Of a stretch of 64,000 bases of DNA, positions 11,215 through 22,315 are shown one piece after another (position 1 is the stretch's first letter; every line of letters starts with the position of its first letter). The stretch spans positions 934,501-998,500 of the forward strand of contig JAUTXW010005184.1 of NCBI GenBank assembly GCA_030620095.1, read 5' to 3'. Under the pieces are notes generated by a model that saw only the letters and a list, made by a program, of their open reading frames with translations, had not been told where the DNA came from and searched no databases. Made by a program: the position numbers and the translations under genes. This DNA comes from Kuschelorhynchus macadamiae (Eukaryota; Arthropoda; Insecta; Coleoptera; Curculionidae).

Positions 11215-13156
11215 TTTTTTGTTGTCTCAGGGTATTCCTGTGGTTGTATTTTATACTGACGGGATTATGCCAAGTCAGTACAAAAAAAAAACCAAAAAAA
11301 AGGAAAAGGAAAAAAAACAACTATTGTATATTAAGAAATGATTTACCGATGCTACATGTTTTTAAAATGACCGATTTCTGGGTGTTCCTGTTAATGACTG
11401 TATTGCCCTAATTGAGCCAAATGCAGGTTCGACGTTATTGGGGTGAGGCCTGTTACTGATATGACGAGAGGAACAATGGTGTCTCTTTCCTGTTTCCACA
11501 GCCTTTTTATTTTCATTGCAAAGTCGGTGTATTTGGCGATCTTCTCACTGTATTTCGCTTGAATATTCTTGTCGTTGGGGACACCTCTTGTCAATTAAAT
11601 AAGTGATCTTTTCTTTTTTAGATTGAAAGGTAATATCGGGTCTGTTTGCGGGGGTTGTTTTATCTATGTGGATGACAATGTCCCAGTAGAGCTTCTAATC
11701 TTCGTTTTCAAGTATGGATGTTGGTGTATAATAGTAGTAAGGGTCTGTGTTCTCCGTTAGTTTGTATGTTGTGGCTAGTGCTTGATGAACGACCTTCGCT
11801 GCTGAGTTGTATCTCGTGTTGTGTTCCAACCATTATTCTATATCCACTCATTATGTGATCGATCGTTTCTCTCTGCTGGTGACATCTCCTGCACCTGTCG
11901 TCTTCAATGTTTGTGTCCTTGATGATGTGTTTTTGGTAGTTTCTGGTTCCTATGACTTTATCCTGGATGGCAAGCAGGAAGCCTTCTGTTTCGGGGAACA
12001 GCTGCCCTTCTTGTAACCACGAATATGAAAGCTTTTTATGTATGTGGTCTTGCTTTATGTAATGTCTTTGTCTACCGTGGAGTGTTTTTTCAGACAAGGT
12101 GTTCATATTTTCTAATCGTGATTAGATGTGACTGTGGGCGCTGCTGCGTGGATCGTGCGGTAGGTCGAGCGGTGTATAATTCTTGTCTGCCTTCACTATT
12201 GCCTTGTGGAGGTTAGTTTGTTTGTTGTGGAAGAATTTTCTGACTTCGTAAATTTGTTTTTTATTTGGCGATTGTATATCTATAATTCCCCTCACTCCTT
12301 CTTTTCTCTCGATGGTGAGTCTTTTTTTGCACGCATTGGACTGTAACCTCCTATGTTTAGTGAATTCAGAGCGTATGAAAATGTGAATGTTTTCTATGTC
12401 TGTGTGTGACAATTTAATGATACCAAATGAATACGTAAGAATAGGTATGGTGAAGGTGTTAATGGCTTTCGGAGTTCAGTTTTGTTTTTTGTAGTTTTGT
12501 GAGTCTTTTAAATTCCGTCTTGAGCTCTAATTTGATATGAGTGTGGTTAATTTTGATGCTTTCATGGAAGCCTCGGTATCTGTATGTTTCTTCTTTGAGC
12601 ATGTTATTTATAGTTTCATTGTTGATTGTTTCCATCGTAGGAACGTTTCTGTGATTTTAAGGAGTTGCTTTAGTTGTGCCTTAGTGCTTGCGTATAATTT
12701 TATGTCATCCATGTACTAGAGATGGTTTATTTTGTATAGGTTTTTTTTTGGTGTTTAATGTAGAATCCGAAGTTTGTGTTATTCAGTGTGTTTGAGAGTA
12801 GATTGAGACAGAGGCAAAACCACAAAGCGCTAAGTGAATCTCCCTGAAATATACCTCGTCTGATATAGAACTCTTCTGTTTCGATGTGTTCTTTTTGTGT
12901 TCTCAGGTTGATTTTAGTTTTACATGTACTCATGATTTGCGTAAGAAATTGCCTGAGGTTTTGATTGACTTTGTATATGTCTAGCACTCTGGTTAACCAG
13001 CTGTGGGGTATCGATCAAAAGCTTTTTTATTATTTATGTAACCAATGTGAAGGTTTCTATGATTTTTCCTGGTTTGTTCCATGATGACGCTGTCTGCTCC
13101 TTGCATCGTCGGCTGTTTTTCCTGCATCCTTTTTACTCTCCCGTTAGAATGTTGTA
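11215..13156 (-). pseudogene. R4/Dong-like LINE ORF pseudogene
   Basis: Minus-strand pieces read in LINE order. At 13030-13000 is INNKKAFD (RT motif A region). At 12987-12727 is IRRGIFQGDSLSALWFCLC (RT motif B). At 12715-12704 is the YMDD catalytic box followed by IKLYA. At 12412-12122 is KRLTIERKEGVRGIIDI. At 12106-11708 is FPETEGFLLAIQDKVIGTRN, then a CRRCHQQRETIDHI zinc-binding box. At 11594-11391 is KYTDFAMKIKRLWKQ with IVPLVISVTG. The zinc box and C-terminal domain fit LINEs of the R2/R4 group, which use a restriction-like endonuclease; the R4 or Dong assignment comes from memory of the motifs. Frames shift repeatedly and the 5' part is missing. The 3' end is GTTGTCTCAGGG plus a short T run (A tail on the minus strand) at 11211-11233. 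Confidence 0.75.
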
Positions 13157-13354
13157 TGTATCTGATAACTTGTGAATAATCGCCAGGACAATGACATTGA
13201 TAAAAAGAAGTATTTTTCATTGCAGCCAGTTGCATCCTAAGTACAGAATTCAACTACTTACAATGCACAGTCTATATATGCTTATAATTATTTGCTGATA
13301 ACTTTATACAAATCTTATAAACCTCAAGTTTTTAATTTATTTATTATTATTATT
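13157..13354 (+). repeat. ~200 bp direct repeat, right copy
   Basis: Second copy of 11015-11214, directly abutting the truncated 5' side of the LINE. It ends in ATTATTATT-type sequence. If it is a target-site duplication it is far longer than the usual LINE value of under 20 bp. Confidence 0.88.
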
Positions 13355-13479
13355 ATCATTATTATTATATAATTTTCATAACATTGACGTAATCTACAAA
13401 GAAATAGATCATGTCCTTTATTATTTTGCCCCAAAAAAGAAGGTTTTATTAGAAGCATTTAAATTTTACCGAATAATAA

Positions 13480-14000
13480 AATATTTTATTAGGCCGCCAT
13501 TTTGTCTTGCAATATAGAATTAGTGCTAAAAATGTAACAGTCCATCCCAGTTTAATACATGATTTTTGTGTAAAATTTCAAGTCAATTGGATATGTAGTT
13601 TTTTTGTACTAAATTTTTAAACATTTCATTAGGACGCCGTTTTGTTACGCAGCCTAGGAAAAAACGATTTCGTTTTTTCCTAGATCGGACTGTATATTTG
13701 ACGAAATTTTGAAGCCCATTCGATAAGCAGTATTTAACAACGATTTTTTTACATTTTCTTTGACAGCCATTTTGTTCCACTATATTGGATTTTTACCAAA
13801 ATATAATCATTTCATCCTCATATAACCCTTAATTTTTGACCACAATTTGAACTCAATTGGATAAGTACTTTTTGAGCTATGCCGCGTACAGATGGAACGA
13901 TATACCGACAAACTGACGGAAATGAAAGAACATTTTTTTCGGGGTTCAGGGACGCTATGCAAAAATCTCAAAGGATGATTTTTTCATGATTACAATACTT
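13480..14000 (-). repeat. ATGGCGG-family repeat, copy 2
   Basis: Reverse-strand copy. CCGCCAT lies at 13494, with variant boxes ACGCCGTTTTG near 13635 and CAGCCATTTTG near 13765. Then come the leader (AGTACTTTTTGAGCTATGCC, GACAAACTGACGG) and the family's left end, TTCATGATTACAATACTT. A perfect 13 bp hairpin has replaced part of a monomer at 13654-13683. Non-coding. Confidence 0.7.
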
Positions 14001-14565
14001 GTTTTCGTCGCAACGTCTTTTAATATGATTTCATCAGGCTCTAGAACGGTGTTAGAATTTTTTATATATTTTAAATATTTTGCCATAATGAAACCATAAC
14101 AAAATATCTGTAGTTGATTTAATATTGCGGTTTTAACTGACTGTTGATTTGATTTGATTGTTAAACTTATGAAAAACCAAAAAATAGTTTTACTTGCGTA
14201 CGAGTAGAGCATGCGACGATTTTTCGTTCCAATGTGATTGAATTGAAATAAAAAAAAAACCATCGTCTCCACAATTGCATGTTTTTTATTTTTCTAAGTA
14301 ATAATAATATCAAGATAATAATAATAAATCGTCTTTATTTTTCTTAAAATTATTTTGGATACTGTTCTATAATTTATTCTTCCTAACCATTTTCCTTGGG
14401 TTTGCATAGGGAAGTTTGATTTAATTTAAGTCTAAAGAGGTTGTAAGAACCTAACATCTATAACAAATATTTAGAGAATATAATAAGAAAACTACATCCT
14501 ACAATGCCTAAATAAGTTTTTGTGACCTGAATAGCACAAGTAATACTGATAGCATTTAAATATAC
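14001..14565. other. No gene seen
   Basis: AT-rich spacer between two reverse ATGGCGG copies. A 105-codon minus-strand frame across its start (13955-14272) has no recognisable family features and reads into repeat sequence, so I treat it as chance. Confidence 0.5.
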
Positions 14566-15440
14566 AAAAATCGATAAATTTCCTTTACCCGGAACTTCCC
14601 TCATTACGATTTTTTCCTTTTATTAGAAAAAGTAAAGTGTGACTCAGTTTAGTTCAGTACATAGTCATTTAGTAACACATTTTTCTTGGACGCCATTTTA
14701 TTCCATCATTTTGGATTCCTAATAGTATTTTACCAGTTTCAACCTATGCCGCACATGATTTCTGGGCATAATTTAAAATAAATTCAATAGGTAGTTTTTA
14801 TGTTGACATACACCGCCATTCTGTTACATCATGTTTAATTCGTATCAGTTTATCACATTTAATTTTTCTGCAAAATTTAAAATCAAGTGAATAAGATTTT
14901 TTTATGTTGATTTTTCAAAATTTTATTTGGATGCCATTTTGTTTCGTCATCTTGAATTCGTACCACAACTTTACCAATTTATCTCTTTATCACACTTAAT
15001 ACTTACAAAATTTGAAGCCAATATAAGTAGTCTTTTAGGCTGATTTTTTAAATATTTTATTAGGCCGCCATTTTGTTTTGCTATCTTAGATTCATACCAA
15101 AATGTTACCAGTTCATTCTTACGTAACACTCGATTTTCGTGCAAATCTTGGAGTAAATTGCATCATTTTTTTAGTAATATTTTTTAACGTTTCACTAGAC
15201 TGCCGTCTTGTTTCCGCATATTGGATTTTTACCAAAATATTACCAGGTCATCCCCATGTGGCCCTTATTTTTTGAGTAAAATATAAATCTAATGTGTAAA
15301 GTAATTTTTTAGTTATGCCGCGAACTGACAGACAGACCGACATACGAACCGACGGAATTGATAAAACATATTTTTTTGCATCTAGGGACGCTAAAACCTA
15401 ACGATATAAAGGGTGATTTTTTCACGATTAGGTATTTTTT
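14566..15440 (-). repeat. ATGGCGG-family repeat, copy 3
   Basis: Reverse copy with both ends. The right terminus is at 14566-14640 (ATCGATAAATTTCC, ACCCGGAACTTCCCTC, then TTTTATTAGAAAAAG and GTGTGACTCAG). The left terminus at 15420-15432 reads TTTTTTCACGATTA. Exact CCGCCAT boxes lie at 14813 and 15065, with variants near 14690, 14932 and 15203. The leader has GACAGACAGACCGACAT and a CGAACTGAC block at 15320-15350. Monomer spacing is about 115-140 bp. Confidence 0.78.
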
Positions 15441-16239
15441 TGGTTCTCACTTGTTACGCCTTTGGATTCGATTGGACGAAAATATGGCGAAATTTTTGTT
15501 GAGATGTACGATTCGAAAAATCTGAAATATTTCATCTTTTTGTCATTGAATTGATATAAATTTAAATATTTTTTTAAGATAAAATAGGAAACAAACACTG
15601 TTCCTAGGGTGTACATAAATATTGCGCTTTATGTTATTTTGTGACATTACTTTTCAAATGGACGTATCCAAAATTACTTACTATGTTTACCTATTTTTCG
15701 TGTTCACCGCAAGAACAATAGTTTTTGCCCTAACGATTTTCCTAAAAACATTTTTTAATGGTAACGAGGAAATGCGGTATCGCGCTTAGCTCAAATCAAT
15801 CAAAAAGGGCAAAGTAAGGAGCAAAAAGGCCTTATGAGAACTAAGATTTACACTAATATCATTTGATATAATAGAGACGTAATGTCGGCTACATTTAAGA
15901 TATTTCCTCTAAGTCCTTTTTATTCCTAACAATTAAATTTATGTTATTATATTTTATTGTATTTAAAAGTATATTTATTTAGGTTGGTAAATTCTAGTAA
16001 TCAAGGCAAATTATAAGAAGCTTGTAGTCACTAACAATAAGCAAATGTAGTGTAAATAGATATTTTTCTAATTTAAGAGTTTAAAATGTTAGGCACCCCA
16101 ACAAGTATTTTCGAAAACAAAGTTTTGGCGGAAGTTTATTTGCAAATGTGGTACCCCTTAAATGTCAGCTTGGGAAGTTAACTCCCTAGAAGAATGCGAA
16201 TTAATAAAGTATATAAAGACAACAAAGTTCAGACAGACT
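15441..16239. other. No gene seen
   Basis: AT-rich spacer between an ATGGCGG copy and a LINE remnant; no supported feature. Confidence 0.5.
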
Positions 16240-17685
16240 AGAGAGAACAGGAACCTACTTGCGATTAAACGGGGCTCAAACGATATGGAATTCCGATATG
16301 TCATTGTTAGACGAAATATTTAGTTTTTACAAAAACTATATAATATCTGAAAAACATGGTTTCTACAAAGGTCATTCTACCGCTATAATTCTGCTGCTTT
16401 CCAAAGCCACCTAGTCACCTCAGATACCTACACTGACTTATCTAAGGCATTGGACAGTGTAAGTCATGAACTTCTAATAAAAAGGCTGTCCGAGATTGGC
16501 ATTTCAGGGTGGTACGTTGGATGGATCACGTCGTATCTTACCAAAAGATGCCAGCGTGTTGCCTTATGTAGATCACTCTCCAATGAGGTTTTTGTCACAT
16601 CCGGAGTTTTCCAATGTATAGACATTGATGATTATTTCTTTTATTTATCAACGATATGTTATCCTGTTTTCGAGTGTCTGAATATCTTTCGCCGACCTTA
16701 AGTTTCATTCATCAACTTGTTCAGATCCAAATCAGTTTCAATCTGACCTTAATAAGTTGGTCAGCTGATGTGGAATGAATGCTCTAAGATTTATGTTAGT
16801 AAATGTAAAGTAGTTCATTTCATCACACTATAAAACAATATACATTTTAGGTAACAAACTACATAAGTAAACAAACACAAACAAACAATGTTTACTTATT
16901 TAGTTTGTAAAATCTGCATTGTCTTATAGTTTGATGATGCCTGTTAAGGCGAAACTTATCACAAATTGTTAATTTATAAACTTATTTCTTACTTAGCCCT
17001 AGACTTTATTGTTACAATACCAGATCATTTTAAGATAATATAAACACGGGTAACACACATATCATAACCGAAATACGAAACACATGTATGACACTGAAAC
17101 AATTATTATTCTTTATAACTGCCTGGTCCGTTTGGACTCTGGAATACTGTTTCGTTATATGGTATCCATTTAATCAGTGCATTTCAACAGCATTGAGAGG
17201 GTACAAGATATGTTTTTAAAATGTATTTTGTACAAATTTAGGTTTCCTTTTCAAAATATCTCCTGCGAAACTAGACTGCTTTCCTGTGGAATGAAGAGTT
17301 TAGAGAGTAGATGCAGAAAGGCACTTTAAATATATCTTTTCAAATTTACTAGTGGCACTATGCCATGCACAGTTATTTTAAGTCTAACCATTTATAGCAA
17401 ACACTTTACGGATTGTGACATATCAGGTTGTAACTTGTCAGCTTCAAAACAACTATAATGCAATTTTAGTTTAGTGTAGCTCTAATTTGTTGAGACTTGT
17501 GTCTTTTTCCTTTTTACTAATTCTATCTGTTGCCTGTATTTGCCAATTTTATATTGTGAATCGTTCTTAGTTTTATTCATACGTACATTTGTTTGTTTTT
17601 CCTTCGCCGTTTAGGCATACTATTTGGAATAATATATTTCCGTAGTGTGTATTTATAATAAATAAATAATTAAATTCAAATAGTC
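16240..17685 (+). pseudogene. Jockey/CR1-superclade LINE reverse transcriptase pseudogene
   Basis: Fragments of one ORF2 in shifting frames. About 16345-16385 resembles the EKHGFYKGHST motif. At 16430-16620 are YTDLSKALDSVSHELLIK and ISGWYVGWITSYL, then QRVALCRSLSNEVFVTSGV (RT motifs A-B). At 16730-16800 is SDLNKLV followed by a W-x-G-M-N-A-L segment. At 17115-17250 come a LVRLDSGILF-like stretch and SIERVQDMFLKCILYKF, typical of the RT thumb. The catalytic Y/F-x-D-D box is not found. About 230 bp near 16830-17060 with no LINE similarity may be an insertion. The copy ends in TTATAATAAATAAATAATTA, a LINE-type tail. Dead copy; it would have copied its own RNA into DNA. Confidence 0.72.
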
Positions 17686-17849
17686 ATGATTGTGCTGAAC
17701 TTAACATCGGGATCTCTTTGAACGTCTTTTGAAATGTGTACTGCAAACAATTCGTGTAACTGTTTGTACCGAAGGATAGAGAAAACGATCACATTAAAAG
17801 TATTTTTCTCAATTCAGAAATGATATTAAAGTTTAAAGTACATAGTTTA

Positions 17850-18950
17850 CAAAAATAAGAGAGAACTTTCTCCTGGGAACACACTCAATAATTTTCTAAA
17901 AGAAAGTCGGGTGGGATAGCAGGACATAGCGGAATCGAAGGAAATGACTTAGCATAGCTTCTTTTTGAAGAACGCAACGTTCTGGTAAGTACGCCTGTGC
18001 TAAATTTTGCTAAAATGAGATGCTCAAGTCTCCAAGTGAAAAAAACGCATATCATTTATTGAACATCTAAACCAGATTTGAAATAGATAAAAAAATTATT
18101 TTATTATATTCATAATAAAGTATTATCTTAATTTTCATATGTTTTTAACTGTAAAAAACGGCAAATTGTCCTTTTTTACAGAATTAGTAAGATTTTATTA
18201 TTTACGTAAGTACTTCATAAATCCAGGTTTAACTCTAAGCTTGTCCAAGATTGCAGGGACGCTCTGGAGGAATTGGCAAGAAGCAACGTAGTCAAACTGC
18301 GTTGGATGCCCGAACGCAACGGTATCGAGGGGAATGAACGGGCCAACAACTTGGTAAGAGAAGGCTCCTCGAAACCGCCAGCGGGTCCGGAACCCTACCT
18401 AGGCTAAAAAAGAGGTAAACGTCCCAGACCCTAAACAAGTGGGTCTGGGATAAAATATTGACTAATTGGTGAAGGACAGAAGGCTGCAAGCAATCCAAGA
18501 ACATGCTTCCAGCATCGTCACAAACAAGGCGCCATCGTTGCTGTCGAAGAGCTATCAGACTATCGTGGATGCTTTCCTATGGAAGTTTGAAATACATTTT
18601 TGAAAACTCGGTTTGCCGTAGATAAATAATCACTTTTTGTCTCGTTTTAATTGTCAACGCCTTAATATTTTGAAACCGCCAGAACTTAACCAGAAACAAG
18701 TTTCCGCACATATTTCGTGTAAAATACCCTCTGGAACACTTTAAGTTTTGGGTAATCCTAGTAATAATGCGTCGAAAGCTTGCTGCAAAGGAATATTTAG
18801 TGGTTTACAGAATAAGAAATTTAGTTACAATACATGACATGGCAAAAATGTAGGAGATACCTTTCTTCTCACACAATAGTTTTCTAGGAGAAGATTTGTG
18901 TCATTCTATAAATTATAGCTAGAGGTAATGTTATATAAAATGAAGACCGA
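17850..18950 (+). repeat. Diverged direct duplication, copy A
   Basis: Shares blocks in the same order with 18960-19700. These include GACATAGCGGAATCGAAGG (17922), CATATCATTTATTGAAC (18047), GGCAAATTGTCC (18158), TTGCCGTAGATAAATAATC (18611) and GAACTTAACCAGAAACAAG (18680). Copy A is about 300 bp longer because of the RNase H-containing insert at 18235-18575. The first block translates as an RNase H remnant (GHSGIEGND). Probably two copies of one old element. Confidence 0.65.
18235..18575 (+). pseudogene. LINE RNase H domain fragment
   Basis: From 18241 one frame reads LVQDCRDALEELARSNVVKL, then RWMPERNGIEGNERANNLV and REGSS. This matches the RNase H domain of R1/I/Jockey-type LINEs: W-x-P-G-H-x-G-I-x-G-N-E-x-A-D. 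The conserved G-H is R-N here and the final D of A-D is N, so the active site is damaged. Downstream, a TEGCKQSKNML-like stretch fits the tail of such proteins. It sits as an extra block inside copy A of the local duplication. Confidence 0.65.
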
Positions 18951-18959
18951 GTCTATTTT

Positions 18960-19700
18960 TGTATAGAAATATGATGATAGCCCGGAGAATTTATTGGCTA
19001 AAATCGGATGAGCTACCAGGACAAAGCGAAGTCGAGGGCTTGGCATAGCTTTGTTATGGGAAACGGAGAAAACAGCTTGTATGAGCTTACGTTAAATGTC
19101 TACGTAATTAACACTAAAGATCGACCGTTCCAGCAGTGCCGGGGTCAGATTTTGATAAAATACACAACCCAACCACCAAATTGAAGGAAAAACTTCATAC
19201 CATTTATTGAACGTGTAAAACATATTTAAAAAACATAAGATAAACTATTATTATGTTCATAAAAAAAGTAGTATCTTAATTTCGTACGTTTCTATTTGTT
19301 AGAAAATGGTAAATTGGCCTTTTTGAGATTAAGAACTTTAGACTGTTACTATTTACATAAGCACGTACGTTAAAGATTATCCAAAATTCGTCTAATACCG
19401 TAAAAGCCTAAGTTTCAGAAGTCAAGTTTGCATTAAAGCTTGAAAGTCGCCTTGCCGTAAATAAATGCTCACTTCCTGCCTCGTTTTAACGGTCAACACC
19501 TTAATAATTTGAAACCGCGAGAACTTAAACACAGACAAGTTTCCGGATATATTTCGTGCCACCGGAAAATACCCTCTGGCAGCCTTTAAATTTTAGGTAA
19601 TCCTAGTTCTAAAGTGTCGAGAGCTTGCTTCAAAAGGAATCCAGTGGTTTATAGCTTTAGGAAGAATTTAGGTAAAGCAGTTTAACTTATGGTAATTGTT
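18960..19700 (+). repeat. Diverged direct duplication, copy B
   Basis: Counterpart of copy A without the RNase H insert. It contains GACAAAGCGAAGTCGAGGG (19020), CATACCATTTATTGAAC (19196), TTGCCGTAAATAAATGCTC (19451) and CCGCGAGAACTTAAAC (19514). Visual identity to copy A is roughly 75-80 percent. Confidence 0.65.
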
Positions 19701-20211
19701 GTTACAATCTTTTACAAGATATAACTCCTGGGATTAGGATTACGCTACCTTAAAATAAACTATTTTGTAGTCTCATGCCCACCAATAAGCAATTAAAATG
19801 AAAATGCAGACTCACGTTTATTTATTACTTATTACTTATTCCAGTACTATTTTATAGAATCAAAGTGTAACAAAACCGGCAATATTTGTCATTTGCTAGC
19901 AGGAGTCTCTGACTTACGGTCGTCATCAACTAGGGTCAAACTTAACACACAAATTTACCCTAGTTTGCCGCTAGTTGTACTCTTCACTCAATTAGTAGAC
20001 TGTACTGATGAAGACCTTAAGACAGAAACTTGTGTCTACGGTTAACCAAACTTCAATTTAAAAAAATTCTTTTTCTATTATATAATAGTTTTTGCCGCGT
20101 TAATCTGTTTCTACTTTTGCCTACAGAGGGCATAGTTAAGCCAGGTTTGCTAAGAAACTGTACCTAATCAGATGGGGCACTAAGGTTTAATTTTAGTGCA
20201 AACTATTTGTT
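19701..20211. other. No gene seen; short CTGATGA...GAAAC motif near 20017
   Basis: No reading frame. At 20017-20042 the sequence CTGATGAAGACC, followed by TTAAGACAGAAAC, resembles the edge motif of other dispersed repeats and loosely a hammerhead core; a related TGATGATGCC...GGCGAAAC lies at 16932. Confidence 0.35.
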
Positions 20212-20367
20212 TTAACCCTCCTAACATCATTAGTCGCGTTGTATCTCAAAGATACATGTAATAACAATATTTTTTTATAAAAAATGATACTTTACGTGTT
20301 GGATACAATATATTCATTAAATATTTTAGTCAAAAACATGAAATATATAAGAAAAAAAATATCAAAT

Positions 20368-22103
20368 TTATTCAGAAAATTCACTACTCTTCTCTACCTC
20401 TGAATTTAGATAATTATAGCAAATTGTCTTTGCATGAAACTTTAGACATACATAGACTCCACACTTTGGGCAGCGATATGCACACAACGAATGTTTCTTA
20501 TAAAATAGCGTGGTTGGCATCTTTTTCTCTTATTGCTTGCTGAAGTATTAGCGTCCGGTTCATGTTTCAGGCTACTTGTATTCTTGCAACATAACCTTGA
20601 TATCTCGCAGTAATTTTGGCATATGCGCTCTTTTCTTCAATTGTTCATCCAAGAGTGCCAGGCTCAAGTTTTGTAAATATTCTCGTTGTGAACAAAATTA
20701 ATTTCTATTGCCTAAAAAAATTACTCGAAAATTGATACCGGCTACATTTAGCAAGTAAAAAAAAATTACCATGGGCCACCTTCTGATTCATCTAGCAGCA
20801 ATATAAGTAACACAAAGCTTGTCAAATTGGATAATATCTGGCTTTTTTGTGTATCTTCTCCAATTTCGTTAGAACCAACATGCATGCTTGATAACAAAAC
20901 CACGGCTTTCCCTTGTTTTTGGGACACACGAAACTAAAGTTTCATGTTTTGTATCACCAAAAAAACTGCTATATTGGTTACGTCCTGTGTGATACAAATA
21001 AATACGGGATGAAACGTTTATTTTTACGAATGCTTACCATATAAAGGTAAGTTTTTTCTGTTCTAATTTCCGGACTAATTCCAAACTAGTAAACAGGTAA
21101 CATTTCGCCAATTTTGACATTCTGTCCAACACTATAATGAGATGTACAGTTTTCAATAAAATTGGTAAAAATGTGTTTAATTGGTGCTAATTTACCAGTA
21201 GCCCGCCGTTTTTCTCTTCTTTATCTATTTCCAAATCGTATGCATCTTATTAGAAATGTAAAACGCTATCCAGATATAATAACCATCCTAAACACATTAA
21301 TTCCTAGTTCATTGGTTACCCAAAAATCAGTTAAATGTCAATGACCACCTCGGGATAGTCAGGGAAGATTTATTAACCCCAAAACCGCTTTTATTTCAAT
21401 TACATCTGATGGACGGCAATTTCGAACCCTTTCGAATTTCGCTTTTACAGAATATATATGCTGATTTGTGTATTCCACTAACATAGTAACTATATATTCA
21501 CTAAAAAACAAATTCCAGCATTCGGCTTCTATTCTGCATTTAGTGCAGTTTGTCCAATAACCCCCTGGCAATTTTACCATAATTATATGTGGGCGCATTT
21601 TTAAAGTTTTGGTAGGAATTTTGTTTCATCGAATACCATCTTTACCTAGAAAGAAAACTATAATAATACTACACCTATATATTTTTTTTAAAGTATAATT
21701 GAATGCTAATGAAAAAATTGTGTCTTCCAATAATATCATAGTAATTTTTTACTGTTTTTACCTATAACGTAAACCAATTATCTGCAGTTATATTACGACC
21801 TGAGAGTTTTCCCTTAGGGAAAATAAACTATTTCGATTTTGAGTTAAGTAAACTCAAAATCGAATCAACCACAACAAGAAAAAACCCTTCTTGTTGTGGT
21901 TGCTCCTCCTCCGATTCAGCATCACTAATCTCATGATCTGTCTCTTAATCTACTGATCTTGTTTCAATGTAGTCCGTTTTAGAATCATCATACTCGTTAA
22001 ATTCTACTTCCGGAGTCTGGTTAGTTTCATTGCGGGTAAAAGCCAAACGGTTTAGTCTTTCAACATCGTCGATATTATTTAGGTTAGATATCATTTTACT
22101 CAT
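20368..22103 (-). pseudogene. piggyBac-like transposase pseudogene 2
   Basis: An ATG at 22103 opens an acidic N-terminus (NNIDDVERLNRL, later DHEISDAESEEEQ). At 21598-21359 come WNLFFSEYIVTMLVEYTNQ and CRPSDVIEIKAVLGL. At 21330-21080 come NVFRMVIISG, LAPIKHIFTNFIENC and KIGEMLPVY. At 20660-20600 comes LALLDEQLKKRAHMPKLLRD. The C-terminal cysteine-rich tail (CAYRCPKCGVYVCLKFH) ends with a stop at 20368-20370. The conserved D of D-E-M is glycine (codon 21107-21109), and there are many stops and frameshifts. The order and the Cys-rich tail make the family call firm; the gene is dead. Element 1 lost the same aspartate by a different change. Confidence 0.85.
21807..21902. repeat. Three consecutive perfect hairpins
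   Basis: Hairpin 1: TTTTCCC / GGGAAAA with loop TTA (21807-21823). Hairpin 2: a 14 bp perfect stem TTCGATTTTGAGTT with a 5 nt loop (21832-21864). Hairpin 3: a 15 bp perfect stem CAACCACAACAAGAA with a 7 nt loop (21866-21902). They lie where the piggyBac pseudogene's acidic N-terminus stops aligning and look like local templated inverted copies. Confidence 0.9.
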
Positions 22104-22315
22104 GTTTAAAAACAACAATCACTTCAGCTACTCGTATAATCACAAATATCAACCATCTGCAGAGGTTAGAAACGATCACACGAAGACTCGGACGGCAACT
22201 AACGCCAGCGGCTAAAGAGAAATGTAACATGAATAGGCGAGCTGTATCCAGCAGGTACAAATTCGGACACCCCGCCAGTTTCACGGAAATAATAAAATGA
22301 AGCTAGAGGGGGTAA

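Larger units (their letters stand above)
20212..22315 (-). mobile_element. piggyBac-like element 2, decayed
   Basis: A TTAA at 20212 is followed by CCCTCCTAACATC, a good piggyBac-style tip. The opposite end is degraded; AGAGGGGGTAAC near 22305 may be its remnant. Transposase remnants of the full length run on the minus strand between them. A subterminal GTATCTCAAAGATAC palindrome lies just inside the 20.2 kb tip. Confidence 0.6.

Noticed and set aside
11807..12719. Plus-strand open frames of 60-69 codons (11807, 12025, 12537)
   Set aside because: Shadows opposite the minus-strand R4-like LINE, whose motifs are recognisable.
11015..13354. LTR retrotransposon with ~200 bp LTRs
   Set aside because: The content is an R2/R4-type LINE on the opposite strand, the repeats lack TG...CA ends, and there is no primer site or gag.
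13955..14272. 105-codon minus-strand frame as a gene
   Set aside because: Starts in spacer, ends inside an ATGGCGG repeat copy, has low-complexity content and no recognisable motif.
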